DNA of 64,000 nucleotides from Oceanomicrobium pacificus (GTDB taxonomy: Bacteria; Pseudomonadota; Alphaproteobacteria; Rhodobacterales; Rhodobacteraceae), in assembly GCF_009833495.1 (NCBI RefSeq), contig NZ_WUWG01000005.1:1-64000 (forward strand). The letters are read 5' to 3'. Both the position numbers and the translations under genes were made by a program. Positions 1-7,972 of the stretch are shown in pieces; the stretch's first letter is position 1; each line of letters opens with the position of its first letter. Under the pieces are notes generated by a model. That model was not told where the DNA came from. It worked only from the letters and a program-made list of their open reading frames with translations, and ran no database searches.

Positions 1-234
1 AGGATCACCCTGGGAGAACGGATACAACGAGCGGTTCAATGGGACACTACGACGGGAGGTTCTCAATGCGGAGTGGTTCACAACGACCGAGCAGGCCCAG
101 ATCGTCATCAATCACTGGCTTCGACAGTACAACCACACCCGCCCGCATCAGGCGCTCAACATGCGTCCACCAGTTCCAGAAACACTCTTAGAGAAACCCC
201 CGATCAGTGGCCCACACAAAGGGGGCTAGACACA
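1..234 (+). mobile_element. Right end of an IS3-family insertion sequence (partial)
   Basis: The left window edge cuts this element. It contains the last 75 codons of the transposase and a few bases beyond the stop. The sequence just after the stop ends in ACACA. Read on the minus strand it begins TGTGTCTAGCCCCC, a plausible IS3-type inverted repeat starting with TG. The exact terminus (about 232-234) is inferred, because the left inverted repeat and the target duplication are outside the window. Confidence 0.6.
2..229 (+). CDS. IS3-family transposase OrfB, C-terminal part
   Basis: This is the 3' end of a DDE transposase (integrase core, rve type). The visible 75 residues contain the block ENGYNERFNGTLRREVLN, in which the first Glu is the last acidic residue of the DDE triad in IS3-type OrfB proteins. 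It is followed by the typical HTRPHQALN-type tail. The reading frame is open from the window edge to a TAG at 227-229, so the visible part is undamaged. The N-terminal part, including both catalytic Asp residues, lies outside the window. The family assignment rests on these motifs from memory, and the subgroup (IS407/IS51-like versus others) cannot be decided here. Confidence 0.75.
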   Translation, partial: GSPWENGYNERFNGTLRREVLNAEWFTTTEQAQIVINHWLRQYNHTRPHQALNMRPPVPETLLEKPPISGPHKGG

Positions 235-449
235 CGTCATCTGGCAAGCCTTGAGTTCCCGCATAGCCTAGGAAGGGCAGCTTCGCTTCAATAGCTGCAT
301 CAGTCAAAAGTGCGGAGTTTACGATCTGCTCAAGCGTGTGGATGTGACTCTGCACGACTGCTACTCCCACCTTTCAAGCAAGCTTCTGATTTAGATCGTA
401 ATTTTGACAGAAGACAGCAGACTTGAGCAAGAAACTCAAGGAGTAACAT
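230..449. other. Non-coding stretch between IS end and the phage-type gene
   Basis: No convincing gene is seen. A 60-codon minus-strand frame (188-370) crosses the IS end, so at most its part between about 235 and 370 could be a remnant of a gene interrupted by the insertion. I do not recognise it. A strong ribosome binding site, AAGGAG at 438-443, belongs to the next gene. Confidence 0.4.
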
Positions 450-596
450 ATGTCATATCTTTCCAAGCTTTCCGTAAAGTCAGTGGTTCGCAACGACAAG
501 CGAGACCCTGTTCAGCTTCGTAGGCAGAAGCTCGTCGCAGCTATCGAAGAACAGCGAGCGGTGGCTGAAGCTGCAGTGAACGGCGAAAGCTATTAA
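450..596 (+). CDS. N-terminal part of a phage-type DUF6641-like protein
   Basis: This is a 48-residue frame starting at an ATG six bases after a perfect AAGGAG ribosome binding site (438-443). The product begins MSYLSKLSVKSV and is rich in Arg, Gln and Glu, ending NGESY followed by TAA. The next frame (597-872) lies in exactly the same register directly after the TAA. The two together resemble one protein of about 140 residues of the DUF6641 type, found in phages and prophages, as far as I can recall the family. The N-terminal part keeps the expected pattern of a short lead, an arginine-rich segment and a helix. Whether this piece is functional alone is unknown. Confidence 0.55.
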   Translation: MSYLSKLSVKSVVRNDKRDPVQLRRQKLVAAIEEQRAVAEAAVNGESY

Positions 597-872
597 GTGC
601 AGCGCAAGAGTTGGGCGAAGAACGAGCAGGGCGAGAAAGTGCTTGTCGAGCGTATGCGCAAAGTTCGCCCGTGGTTTTTCGAGCAAGATGGCGGTTGGTA
701 CGTGCAGTGCAAATACGGAAACAAGCCGATGAAACTTGGCAACGGCAACGCTGTTTTCGTAAAGGCGCTGGGAGAGGTGCAAGGTGCGCTTGGTGCATTG
801 AAGTCGGCAGCCGAAGCTGGCGAGCTTGACGCGGCAGTCAGCACAGCGATGCAGCGCAAGAAGTCAAAGTAA
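597..872 (+). CDS. C-terminal part of a phage-type DUF6641-like protein
   Basis: The frame begins with GTG immediately after the TAA of the preceding frame (TAAGTG) and encodes 91 residues. There is no good ribosome binding site of its own, so translation would need reinitiation or readthrough. The block VRPWFFEQDGGWYVQCKYG and the ending ALKSAAEAGELDAA match my memory of the conserved core of DUF6641 proteins (a basic segment, a Trp-Phe/Trp motif, a YG strand, and a C-terminal helix ending in GELD). The function of that family is not known. The gene converges on the integrase gene and shares a hairpin terminator with it. Confidence 0.55.
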   Translation: MQRKSWAKNEQGEKVLVERMRKVRPWFFEQDGGWYVQCKYGNKPMKLGNGNAVFVKALGEVQGALGALKSAAEAGELDAAVSTAMQRKKSK

Positions 873-881
873 GGCGCTTTG

Positions 882-904
882 GTTGGCGCGATCTTCGCGC
901 CAAC
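882..904. terminator. Bidirectional hairpin between convergent genes
   Basis: GTTGGCGCGA (882-891) and TCGCGCCAAC (895-904) form a perfect 10-bp stem with a 3-base loop. It lies between the phage-type gene and the convergent integrase gene and overlaps the last base of the integrase stop codon. There is no strong T-run on either side, so its strength as an intrinsic terminator is uncertain. Confidence 0.55.
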
Positions 905-2318
905 TATCCATTCAAGATCGCCAGCAATGTCCCGTTGTCGATCAGATCGTCACGCTTAGCGGCTAGAGCTTTCATAACGATCTCTTCTGTAACAACGTAT
1001 CCGGTGCGTCCCACGCCGATTGCTGCTGCCAGTCCTGCTTCGTCCAGCTGTCCGCCCGCAAGCATGTCGAACGCCAGCTCAGCCACGCTTCGTCCCTCGT
1101 CCTTCGCAGCCTTCTTGGCGTTTCTGTGCACCTGCCGTCCGCTGTGCAAATCCGCGTTCAGAAGAGGGCTGTATTTGCTGTAGAACTTGTCCAGCATTGC
1201 TGTGCTGTTGCCCATCTGTGCACTCAGTTCATGCGTTGTCATACCGCTTTGCAGGTTCTTGGTCGCATAGAAGTGAGGGAAGCTATACAGTGTTCCCGCC
1301 CTTCCACCCGCGTCTACCTTCAGCCCAAGTTCGTCGAGCAAGGCGTTAAATGCGCGGTTTAGATTGAAGATGGTGGCAACGTCGCCAAGCCGCGTCACAA
1401 AGACCAGTTCGTCGCATTGCGCGGAGAGCAGTTCGTCGAGCGTGTCGTAGCTTAAGCGCGGGTTCAGCAGTTGTTGCCGCTCCAAATATTCCTGGGTGTT
1501 GTCGCGCGCGACAGCGGTTCTCTTGCGCGTCTTGCCGTCTACGTTGACGAACAAATAGAGTTCGCCGTCCTTGTTATGCCACTCGATGTTTCGCCATCGT
1601 AGCCCAAGAGCTTCTGTGCCATGGCGCACCCCGGTGTTGGCGAGAAACAGCACGTAGTTGCGCAATACCTCGCGCGTTGCTGCTGCTTTACTGTTGCTGG
1701 TCTTTTTGTGCCACGTGCGCAGCGCGGTGTAGATCTTCTTGTACTCGGCGTCGGTGAAGCTGCCTCGGCTTTCACTCTTGATGCCTTTGTTCAGCAGAGT
1801 GGGGCGGAGAGATTTGACAAGCCAGCCGTGTAGTTCAGCCTCGTCCAGAACCCTGTTGAGTGCTGCGTTGTGGTTGTAGATGCCGCTCTGCGAGAACGGT
1901 TTTTCGTTCTGTTCCGTGCGCCACGCGTCGAAAGCCGTCAGCGCAGCCAAGTCAATCTTCGCAATGTCTGTGTCGCCAAAATGCGGGACGAGCCAACGAC
2001 GCAGTGCGGAAATGTAGTCCTTGTAAGCTTGCTTGCCGCCGCCTTCGTCTAGCTCATCTTGCATCCTCTTGATTGCGTATTCCGCGACATGCTTGAACTT
2101 GCGGGTTTGGGCGGGAAGCTTGTTTTGATGCGGGCTTGGGTTTCGAAGTAGAGCTCTAGCGCGCGCTCTTTCGCTTCCTCCAAGTCGTCCGTCTTCGTGC
2201 TTTTCACGATGCGCTTGCCGTTTTCCAGTGTCAGCCGTGCGTACCAGTTGTCGCTTCCGTTGCGCTTATCCAGCTTCAGTTTCTTGTGCACATTCACAGT
2301 GCCTACGCCGTAGCTCAT
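904..2318 (-). pseudogene. Tyrosine-recombinase integrase, frameshifted and with altered active site
   Basis: Two frames make up one phage/ICE-type integrase. The upstream frame (2318 to 2049) carries the arm-binding N-terminus (starting MSYGVGTVNVHKKL). The downstream frame (from about 2064 to 904) carries the core-binding and catalytic domains. Reading through the run AAAAC near 2122-2126 with one extra A joins them smoothly (ARIK-NKLPAQTRKFKHVAEY), so a single-base loss in an A-run is the likely cause. Catalytic Arg I is present (TGVRHGTEALGLRW), as are the beta-hairpin Lys region (VDGKTRKR) and the nucleophile Tyr (LDKFYSKYSP). In box II the expected S-F-R-H reads SFPH, with CCT replacing an arginine codon such as CGT. 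Both lesions predict an inactive enzyme. The gene faces away from tRNA-Cys. Confidence 0.8.
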
Positions 2319-2401
2319 CGCTTGCCGTTTTTGCTAAGTGCCTGTTGCTGAACACTATACGGCAAAATGGGGCGACAATGCAGCTGAAACTGCGCGCGGA
2401 C

Positions 2402-2421
2402 TGTGTACGAGTTGTGTACGA
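2402..2421. repeat. Tandem 9-mer TGTGTACGA upstream of the integrase
   Basis: TGTGTACGA occurs at 2402-2410 and again at 2413-2421, an 11-bp period (about one helical turn). It lies between tRNA-Cys and the integrase start. Such spaced repeats are typical of binding sites for integrase arms, an excisionase or a repressor. Which of these applies is not shown by the sequence. Confidence 0.5.
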
Positions 2422-2481
2422 AACACAGATTACAGTATCTTGTGAAGGGCGCTGTAAGTTGCGCAATATATTGTGGAAATT

Positions 2482-2555
2482 TGGAGGCGAGTACCGGAAT
2501 CGAACCGGTGTACACGGATTTGCAATCCGCTGCGTAACCACTCCGCCAACTCGCC
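2482..2555 (-). tRNA. tRNA-Cys (anticodon GCA)
   Basis: On the minus strand the acceptor GGCGAGT (5' end at 2555) pairs with ACTCGCC. It is followed by a discriminator T and an encoded CCA (2484-2482). The anticodon loop reads TTGCAAA between GCGGA and TCCGT, so the anticodon is GCA (Cys). The T-arm GGTTCGATTCC is intact. The 3' end points toward the integrase, making this the probable attachment site of the island on its left. Confidence 0.95.
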
Positions 2556-2754
2556 GGAAGTGTGGCGCATGAGGTAGTCCGTTCGGGCTGCCAGTGCAAG
2601 GGCAATTTTGCGGGTGCGGCGGGTGCGGGCGCGCGCCGGAGCCGGCCGCGCGGATCCGGTCCGGAAGCGGTGCAAAGCGGCATTTTGGGTGATTGCCGGT
2701 CGTCCCGCTTTGTGGCAAAAGCCATGCAAACCCAGTCCAAACGGGATCGTTTTC

Positions 2755-3408
2755 ATGACCGACTTCGCCGCCGCCCGCACCGCCATGGTCGACACCCAGG
2801 TGCGTCCTTCCGATGTCACGCAGTATCCGATCATCGAGGCGATGCTTGCCGTCCCCCGCGAGGATTTCGTGCCGAACGCGAAACGGGCCGTCGCCTATAT
2901 GGGCGAGCATGTGGACCTCGGCAACGGGCGTTTCCTGCTCGACCCGCGCGTGATGGGCAAGATGCTGAGCGCGGCCTCGGTCGCGCCCGATGATCTGGTG
3001 CTCGATATCGGCTGCGCGACCGGCTATTCGACCGCGCTTCTGGCCCGCATGGCCGAGGCCGTTGTCGGGGTCGAGGAAGACGAGGCCATGGCCCGCAGCG
3101 CGGAGGAGACGCTGAGCGAACTCGGCGCCGACAATGCCGTGGTGCAGACCGGCCCGCTCATCGAAGGGGACGCGGCCAACGGTCCCTATGACGTGATCCT
3201 GATCCAGGGCGGGGTGGAACAGGTGCCGGCCGCGATCCTTGACCAGCTGAAAGAAGACGGGCGGATCGTCGCGATCCATCTGCAGGATGCCGGCGGCCGT
3301 TGCGACCTTGGTATCAAGGCCAACGGGCGGGTAGCATGGCGGCGTGCCTTCGACGCAACAGCGCCGCGCCTGCCTGGTTTCGAAAAGCCACAGACGTTCG
3401 AATTCTGA
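2755..3408 (+). CDS. pcm: Protein-L-isoaspartate O-methyltransferase family protein
   Basis: This 217-residue protein is predicted to methylate isoaspartyl residues with S-adenosylmethionine as part of protein repair. Its N-terminus (MTDFAAARTAMVDTQVRPSD) is the usual start of the Rhodobacterales members, which is why the ATG at 2755 was chosen over upstream in-frame codons. The SAM-binding motif I is VLDIGCATGYS (residues about 82-92), followed by VVGVEED. The length fits the family. It is the first core gene after the tRNA-Cys island and precedes tolC by 88 bases. This pcm-tolC-PopZ order is a recurring alphaproteobacterial arrangement. Biochemical activity of these short members is assumed from homology. 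Confidence 0.85.
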   Translation: MTDFAAARTAMVDTQVRPSDVTQYPIIEAMLAVPREDFVPNAKRAVAYMGEHVDLGNGRFLLDPRVMGKMLSAASVAPDDLVLDIGCATGYSTALLARMAEAVVGVEEDEAMARSAEETLSELGADNAVVQTGPLIEGDAANGPYDVILIQGGVEQVPAAILDQLKEDGRIVAIHLQDAGGRCDLGIKANGRVAWRRAFDATAPRLPGFEKPQTFEF

Positions 3409-3496
3409 CCCCTTTCCCTTGATCGCCGCACGGCCACGGTTAAGGTTGCCTAAAAGGCAAGCTGCCCCGCAGCCTGCCGCAAACAAGGATGGGTTC

Positions 3497-4882
3497 ATGA
3501 AACGTCGCGTTCTTGCCGGGCTCCTGCTCGGCGCTTCACTGGTTCCTTTCGGTGCATGGGCGGACACGCTGACCGACGCGCTTGTCGCCGCCTACCAGAC
3601 CAACCCGAATCTCGAGATCAGCCGTGCCGCGCTGCGGGCGCTGGACGAGAATGTGGCCCAGGCCCGCGCCGGTCTGCGCCCCACGATCGACTTCAACCTG
3701 AATGCGCAGGGCGTGGGGGGCGATCCGGCCTTCAATGACACGTTCAATTCCGTGCGCGACACTTATGACGCGACGCTCGACGCCGCGCTGGTCCTCTATG
3801 ACGGGGGCAGCACGCCCAATGCCATCGCCGCCGCCAAGGCGGCCGTGGCTGCGGCCCGCTCCTCGCTGCGCGACACGGAGCAGACCGTGCTGCTCGACGC
3901 GGTGACGGCCTACATGGATGTGCGCCGCGATCAGGACATTGTCGGCGTGGCGGAAAACAACGTGACGGTAACGGGCGAACAGGTCCGCGCCACCACCGAC
4001 CGGTTCGAGGTGGGCGAGGTGACCCGCACCGACGTGTCGCAGGCGCAGGCGCGTCTGGCACTGTCGCAGAGCCAGCTGGCCGCCGCACGCGGGGCGCTGG
4101 CACGGTCCGTGCAGAATTACATCAATGTGGTCGGCATTCCGCCGAACAACCTGCAGCCGCCCCCGGCCATTCCGCGCCTGCCGTCCAACCTGAGCGAGGC
4201 GCAGACGATTGCGATGCGCTCGCAGCCGCTCATTGAAGCGGCACGGTTCAACCAGCAGGCCGCGCAATATGATGTGGAGCGCGCCCGCGCCTCGTCGCGT
4301 CTCAACGTGTCTGTCGGGGCCTCGGTCGGCTATGGCGTCAGCAGCCAGATCGACAATTACGACAGTTCCATCGGCCGCGTTTTCCTGCGGGCCGGCGTGC
4401 CGATCTACAAGGGGGGATCGCTGCCCTCGCTCGTGCGTCAGGCACAGGATGTGCTCGACCGCCGCAAGGCCGAATTGCAGAACACTGCACGGCTCGTCCA
4501 GCAGTCGACCGCGATTTCCTGGGCCAATCTCGACGTGGCCCGCGCCTCCATCGTGGCCAACGAGCAGCAGATCACCGCGCAGCAGATCGCGCTCGAAGGG
4601 GTGACGGAAGAAGCCCGGCTCGGCGCGCGGACGACGCTCGACGTGCTGAACGCCGAACTGGAGTTTCAGGAAGCGCGGGTGGACCTGATCTCGTCGAAGC
4701 GCGACGAATATGTGGCGGCCTTCCAACTGCTCGCCTCGATGGGGCTCCTGTCTGTCGAGCAACTGCGCCTCGGCATTCCGACCTATGATCCGGATGTGAA
4801 CTACCGGGCGGTGGAAAATGCGCCGCCGCGCGGCTTCGACACCACGGCCATTGACCGGATCAGCAGTCGGTGGAAGAATTGA
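3497..4882 (+). CDS. tolC: TolC-family outer-membrane efflux channel
   Basis: This is a 461-residue outer-membrane channel of type I secretion and RND efflux systems. A signal peptide is evident (MKRRVLAGLLLGASLVPFGAWA, cleavage after Ala22), and this fixes the start at 3497. The mature part opens with DTLTDALVAAYQTNPNLE, the hallmark of TolC family proteins. The two internally repeated halves show the paired helix pattern, with NPNLE early and GARTTLDVLNAELEFQEAR near residue 375. A hairpin follows the stop codon. No inner-membrane or adaptor partner is encoded next to it, so it is probably a shared, general-purpose channel. Confidence 0.92.
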   Translation: MKRRVLAGLLLGASLVPFGAWADTLTDALVAAYQTNPNLEISRAALRALDENVAQARAGLRPTIDFNLNAQGVGGDPAFNDTFNSVRDTYDATLDAALVLYDGGSTPNAIAAAKAAVAAARSSLRDTEQTVLLDAVTAYMDVRRDQDIVGVAENNVTVTGEQVRATTDRFEVGEVTRTDVSQAQARLALSQSQLAAARGALARSVQNYINVVGIPPNNLQPPPAIPRLPSNLSEAQTIAMRSQPLIEAARFNQQAAQYDVERARASSRLNVSVGASVGYGVSSQIDNYDSSIGRVFLRAGVPIYKGGSLPSLVRQAQDVLDRRKAELQNTARLVQQSTAISWANLDVARASIVANEQQITAQQIALEGVTEEARLGARTTLDVLNAELEFQEARVDLISSKRDEYVAAFQLLASMGLLSVEQLRLGIPTYDPDVNYRAVENAPPRGFDTTAIDRISSRWKN

Positions 4883-4883
4883 G

Positions 4884-4906
4884 CAGCGGGGCTTCGGCCC
4901 CGCACT
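4884..4906 (+). terminator. GC-rich hairpin after tolC
   Basis: GCGGGGC (4886-4892), TTCG loop, GCCCCGC (4897-4903), with possible extension by flanking GCA/TGC. It has no U-tract, so it may stabilise the tolC mRNA end rather than terminate. Confidence 0.4.
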
Positions 4907-4966
4907 GCTTGAGCCTACGGGGGTGGTTCAACTGTGAAGACAACCGCTGACGCGAGAGAGAACCCG

Positions 4967-5350
4967 ATGCAAAAGCCCATGTCCCCACCGGATCCGCGTG
5001 ACGTCAACGATGTTCTGAGTTCCATCCGCCAGCTTGTGTCCGCCGAGGCGCGGGCGCTGGACGACCGGAAAGTCGTCAACGAAATCAAGGATATGCTTGT
5101 CCTGACCGATGACAAGCGTGTGGCCGCCGCCGCGCCTGCTGCCCAGCCGCTCGTGCTCGGGCCGGCCGACGCAGCCCGCCCCGGATCGGCACCCGCCGGC
5201 CCCGTGGGGGACCAGCAATTGCGCCGTCTGGTGCGCGAAATCCTCAACGAGGAACTGCAGGGTGAACTGGGCGACCGGATCACCCGCAATGTCCGGAAAC
5301 TCGTCCGGCGGGAGATTGCCCGTGTGCTGAGCGAGGATTTGTCGGAATAA
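4967..5350 (+). CDS. Short PopZ-like / DUF2497-type protein
   Basis: This is a 127-residue protein. The ATG at 4967 follows GAGAGAG and is preferred to an upstream GTG at 4934. The N-terminal helix DPRDVNDVLSSIRQLVSAE resembles the partner-binding helix of the polar organiser PopZ (EEILASIRRIISED in Caulobacter, from memory). A Pro/Ala-rich middle follows. The C-terminal segment (LRRLVREILNEELQGEL onward) is predicted helical, like the PopZ self-assembly region. Its place after tolC matches popZ in Caulobacter, where popZ and valS are also close. Here valS is 5.7 kb away across an opposite-strand block. A role in organising the cell pole is inference from pattern and synteny. Confidence 0.65.
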   Translation: MQKPMSPPDPRDVNDVLSSIRQLVSAEARALDDRKVVNEIKDMLVLTDDKRVAAAAPAAQPLVLGPADAARPGSAPAGPVGDQQLRRLVREILNEELQGELGDRITRNVRKLVRREIARVLSEDLSE

Positions 5351-5363
5351 TTCCGGCGTCCGG

Positions 5364-6809
5364 TCAAAGCTCCGCGATCTTCAGGATCGCGTCGATATCC
5401 GCATGTTTTTCCAGATGATCGGCAAGCGCGTCGAGCGTTGACGTCACCGCGTCGCCATAGGCGAGCGTGGACGGTGCTGCGCCGAGCGCGGCCAGATAGG
5501 CAGCGCGGAACCCATCTGACGCGAAAAGCCCGTGCAGATAGCAGCCCTGCACCTGTCCGTCGCGTGACGCGGCCCCCTCGCTCCGGCCCTCCACCGTCAG
5601 CCAGGCGCGGTCCCGGTCCGGCCCATCGCTCTGCCCGAGGTGGATTTCATAGCCCGTCACCTCCAGCCCGTCGGCAGTTCGCGCCGTGATCTGCGTGACC
5701 CGCTTGTCGGGCGACATGACCGTTTCGACCTCCAGCAGGCCCAGCCCGTCCACGCGGCCGGGCGGGCCTTCGATCCCGTCCGGATCGGCAATGCTGCGCC
5801 CGAGCATCTGGTAGCCGCCGCAGATGCCGAGGATGCGCCCACCGCGCCGGTGGTGAGCGTGGATGTCGATGTCCCAGCCTTGGGCGCGTAGAAATGCGAG
5901 GTCGGCTATGGTGGATTTGCTGCCGGGCAGAAGGATCAGGTCCGCGTCGCCGGGCAGCGCCTGTCCGGGCGGGACCATCTCCACCGTCACGCCGGGCTCC
6001 AGCTTCAGCGGGTCGAGATCGTCGAAGTTGGCGATGCGCGACAGCCGCGGCACCGCGATCTTGAGCGCGCCCGAGCCGCCGCCTGCAATATCGAGCGCAT
6101 CCTCCGCCGGCAGGCTGGACGCCCCGTCGAACCAGGGCAGAAGGCCGAGATCCGCCCAGCCGGTCCGCGCCGCAATTTCCTGCCGCCCCTCGGAGAAGAG
6201 CGCCGGATCGCCACGGAACTTGTTGACGAGGAAACCGGCGATCCGGTCCCGGTCTCCGGCGGGCAGGACCGCATGGGTGCCGACCAGTTGCGCGATGACG
6301 CCGCCCCGGTCGATATCGCCGGCAAGGATGACGGGCAGGTCCGCGGCTTCGGCAAAGCCCATATTCGCAATGTCGCCCGCGCGCAGGTTGATCTCCGCCG
6401 GCGATCCGGCGCCCTCGACCAGAACAATGTCCGCCTGCGCTTTCTGCCCCTCGAAGGCCCGCAAGACTTCGGGCAACAGGCGCGGCTTCAGAGCGGCATA
6501 GTCCCGCGCCGCCACGGTGATGAGGCGCGCCCCGTTCAGGATCACCTGCGCGCCGCGGTCGCTTTCGGGTTTCAGCAGCACCGGGTTCATGCCCGTCTCG
6601 GGGGGCAGGCCGCAGGCCAGCGCCTGCAGAGCCTGCGCCCGGCCGATCTCGCCGCCATCGGCGGTGACGGCGGCATTGTTCGACATGTTCTGCGGCTTGA
6701 AAGGCCGGACACTCAACCCGCGCCGGGCCATGGCCCGCGCCAGCCCCGCGACAAGGAGCGATTTGCCGACATTCGAGCCGGTGCCCTGTATCATGACCGC
6801 GCCGCTCAT
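5364..6809 (-). CDS. cobQ: Cobyric acid synthase CobQ
   Basis: CobQ amidates the b, d, e and g side chains of adenosylcobyrinic acid diamide using glutamine and ATP, in late cobalamin synthesis. The dethiobiotin-synthetase-like ATPase domain starts with GTGSNVGKS (residues about 9-17). The class I glutamine amidotransferase-like domain has the nucleophile Cys in [13 protein letters not shown] (about residue 330) and the His block YLHGLF near the C-terminus. The length, about 481 residues, is normal. An upstream TTG at 6833 is possible, but ATG 6809 gives the usual family N-terminus ([12 protein letters not shown]). It is the last gene of a leftward group. The cobalamin link is consistent with the B12-dependent mutase at 44.7-46.8 kb. 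Confidence 0.93.
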   Translation of the reverse strand: MSGAVMIQGTGSNVGKSLLVAGLARAMARRGLSVRPFKPQNMSNNAAVTADGGEIGRAQALQALACGLPPETGMNPVLLKPESDRGAQVILNGARLITVAARDYAALKPRLLPEVLRAFEGQKAQADIVLVEGAGSPAEINLRAGDIANMGFAEAADLPVILAGDIDRGGVIAQLVGTHAVLPAGDRDRIAGFLVNKFRGDPALFSEGRQEIAARTGWADLGLLPWFDGASSLPAEDALDIAGGGSGALKIAVPRLSRIANFDDLDPLKLEPGVTVEMVPPGQALPGDADLILLPGSKSTIADLAFLRAQGWDIDIHAHHRRGGRILGICGGYQMLGRSIADPDGIEGPPGRVDGLGLLEVETVMSPDKRVTQITARTADGLEVTGYEIHLGQSDGPDRDRAWLTVEGRSEGAASRDGQVQGCYLHGLFASDGFRAAYLAALGAAPSTLAYGDAVTSTLDALADHLEKHADIDAILKIAEL

Positions 6810-6913
6810 GCCGCTTGTCTCTGCCTCCGCCAAATGCCTCCGATCCGCAAACCGGAGTTCGCCGCGACCCTAGCCCCGCCGCCGCACCGGTTCAATCGCC
6901 GCCGAAGCGCCAC

Positions 6914-7957
6914 CTAGGTCCGGCCATGGCCTTCGGACGTTTTCGGACCGATGCCGGTGGGATTGTCCGGGTCATAGGCGCGCGGGCGGTAGTCGGGCAG
7001 TTGCTCCATCCGTGCGAAGACACTCGGGTGGATGCTCTCCGCATCCGCCTGTCCGATCAGGCGCGGTTCGCGCAACAGGAAGAGTTTCCCCGGTCCCGCG
7101 CGGTCGCCGACCATGGGTGCCGCCGGATCGCCGGGATAGCGGTCCCGCCAGCCATCGGGCAGGCGCAGCCCGAGCGATTCCGCGCGGTCGAGCATCCAGA
7201 CGAAGGGGATGTTGGCAAGTGGACGAGCTTCTGGCCGCCGCCAGACCTGCCCGCCGACATCGGAATGGGCGCCCGCGAACCAGACCTGCTCCAACCGCCC
7301 GCGCCAGCCCGGCGCGCAGGTCCACAGGATCGGCGTGTAGGACAGGCGCGTCTCGTCGAGCGCCAGCGCCTGACAGGCATTGCGAATGAGCGGCCCGAGC
7401 CGGTGGTCGTGAAAGGCGGTCGCCATCGGCGCGAGCCGGTTCAGGACCGGATAGGGCAGGCCGAGCGCGGCCACCGTGTCCCAGACGCCGATCATCTCGA
7501 TCGGCACATCACGGTGGCAATAGCGGTCGGAAAACTGCCGCGCATGCAGGTTGCTGCGCTCGGTCTCGTAATAGCGGAAGGCCCGCTGCACACGGCGCTC
7601 GGTCGCATGCTGGCGCCGGATCAGGCCGATCTTGCCGATGAACCCGGCGAGCGAGCGCACCGCGTAGGCCCCGCGTGAATAGCCGAAGAGCATGATCCGG
7701 TCGCCGGGCCGGTAGCGGCTGCAGAGCACCGAATAGCCGTGACAGACCGACAGGTTGATCCCGATGCCTGCCGCAACCCGCAGCCATTTGCCCAGACCCT
7801 CGCCCTGAATGCCGGGATTGTAGCCATATGTCTGGTCGGCGCGCGGACCGCCTTCTTCCAGCAGCCGGTAGAGCAGGCCCGCGCTCGTTTCAAACTCGGG
7901 GTGGAGCCGCGAGAGCGTCCCGTCGATGATGAAGATGTGCAGCCGCCCCCGGGCCAT
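6914..7957 (-). CDS. DUF2235-domain alpha/beta hydrolase
   Basis: This 347-residue protein has DUF2235 features: IDGT near the N-terminus, the nucleophile elbow GYSRGA (Ser about residue 94), and the later block AGAHSDVGG, which supplies the acidic residue and His expected for the triad. Family members include type VI secretion phospholipase effectors (Tle1-like) and many solitary cytoplasmic proteins. There is no signal peptide and no T6SS gene in the window, so an effector role is not supported here. It lies 15 bases downstream of the VOC gene and probably shares its transcript. The substrate is unknown. Confidence 0.8.
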   Translation of the reverse strand: MARGRLHIFIIDGTLSRLHPEFETSAGLLYRLLEEGGPRADQTYGYNPGIQGEGLGKWLRVAAGIGINLSVCHGYSVLCSRYRPGDRIMLFGYSRGAYAVRSLAGFIGKIGLIRRQHATERRVQRAFRYYETERSNLHARQFSDRYCHRDVPIEMIGVWDTVAALGLPYPVLNRLAPMATAFHDHRLGPLIRNACQALALDETRLSYTPILWTCAPGWRGRLEQVWFAGAHSDVGGQVWRRPEARPLANIPFVWMLDRAESLGLRLPDGWRDRYPGDPAAPMVGDRAGPGKLFLLREPRLIGQADAESIHPSVFARMEQLPDYRPRAYDPDNPTGIGPKTSEGHGRT

Positions 7958-7972
7958 GACGGCGGCCTCCGC

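Larger units (their letters stand above)
1..2481. mobile_element. End of a genomic island at tRNA-Cys
   Basis: The segment left of tRNA-Cys is visibly less GC-rich than the rest. It holds only mobile-element genes: an IS3-type transposase tail, a phage-type small protein in two pieces, and a tyrosine integrase. The integrase reads away from the tRNA and starts about 160 bases from its 3' end, the usual layout of an element integrated at a tRNA 3' end. No second copy of the tRNA 3' sequence lies to the left within the window, so the far boundary must be outside or decayed. The integrase damage suggests the element can no longer excise by itself. The island interpretation is inference from layout. 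Confidence 0.65.

Noticed and set aside
188-370. 60-codon minus-strand frame crossing the IS end
   Set aside because: Part of it lies in the transposase gene and I do not recognise it. At most it is a remnant of an interrupted gene.
6810-6913. Possible cobalamin riboswitch upstream of cobQ
   Set aside because: The spacer is only about 100 bases and shows no B12-box-like sequence.
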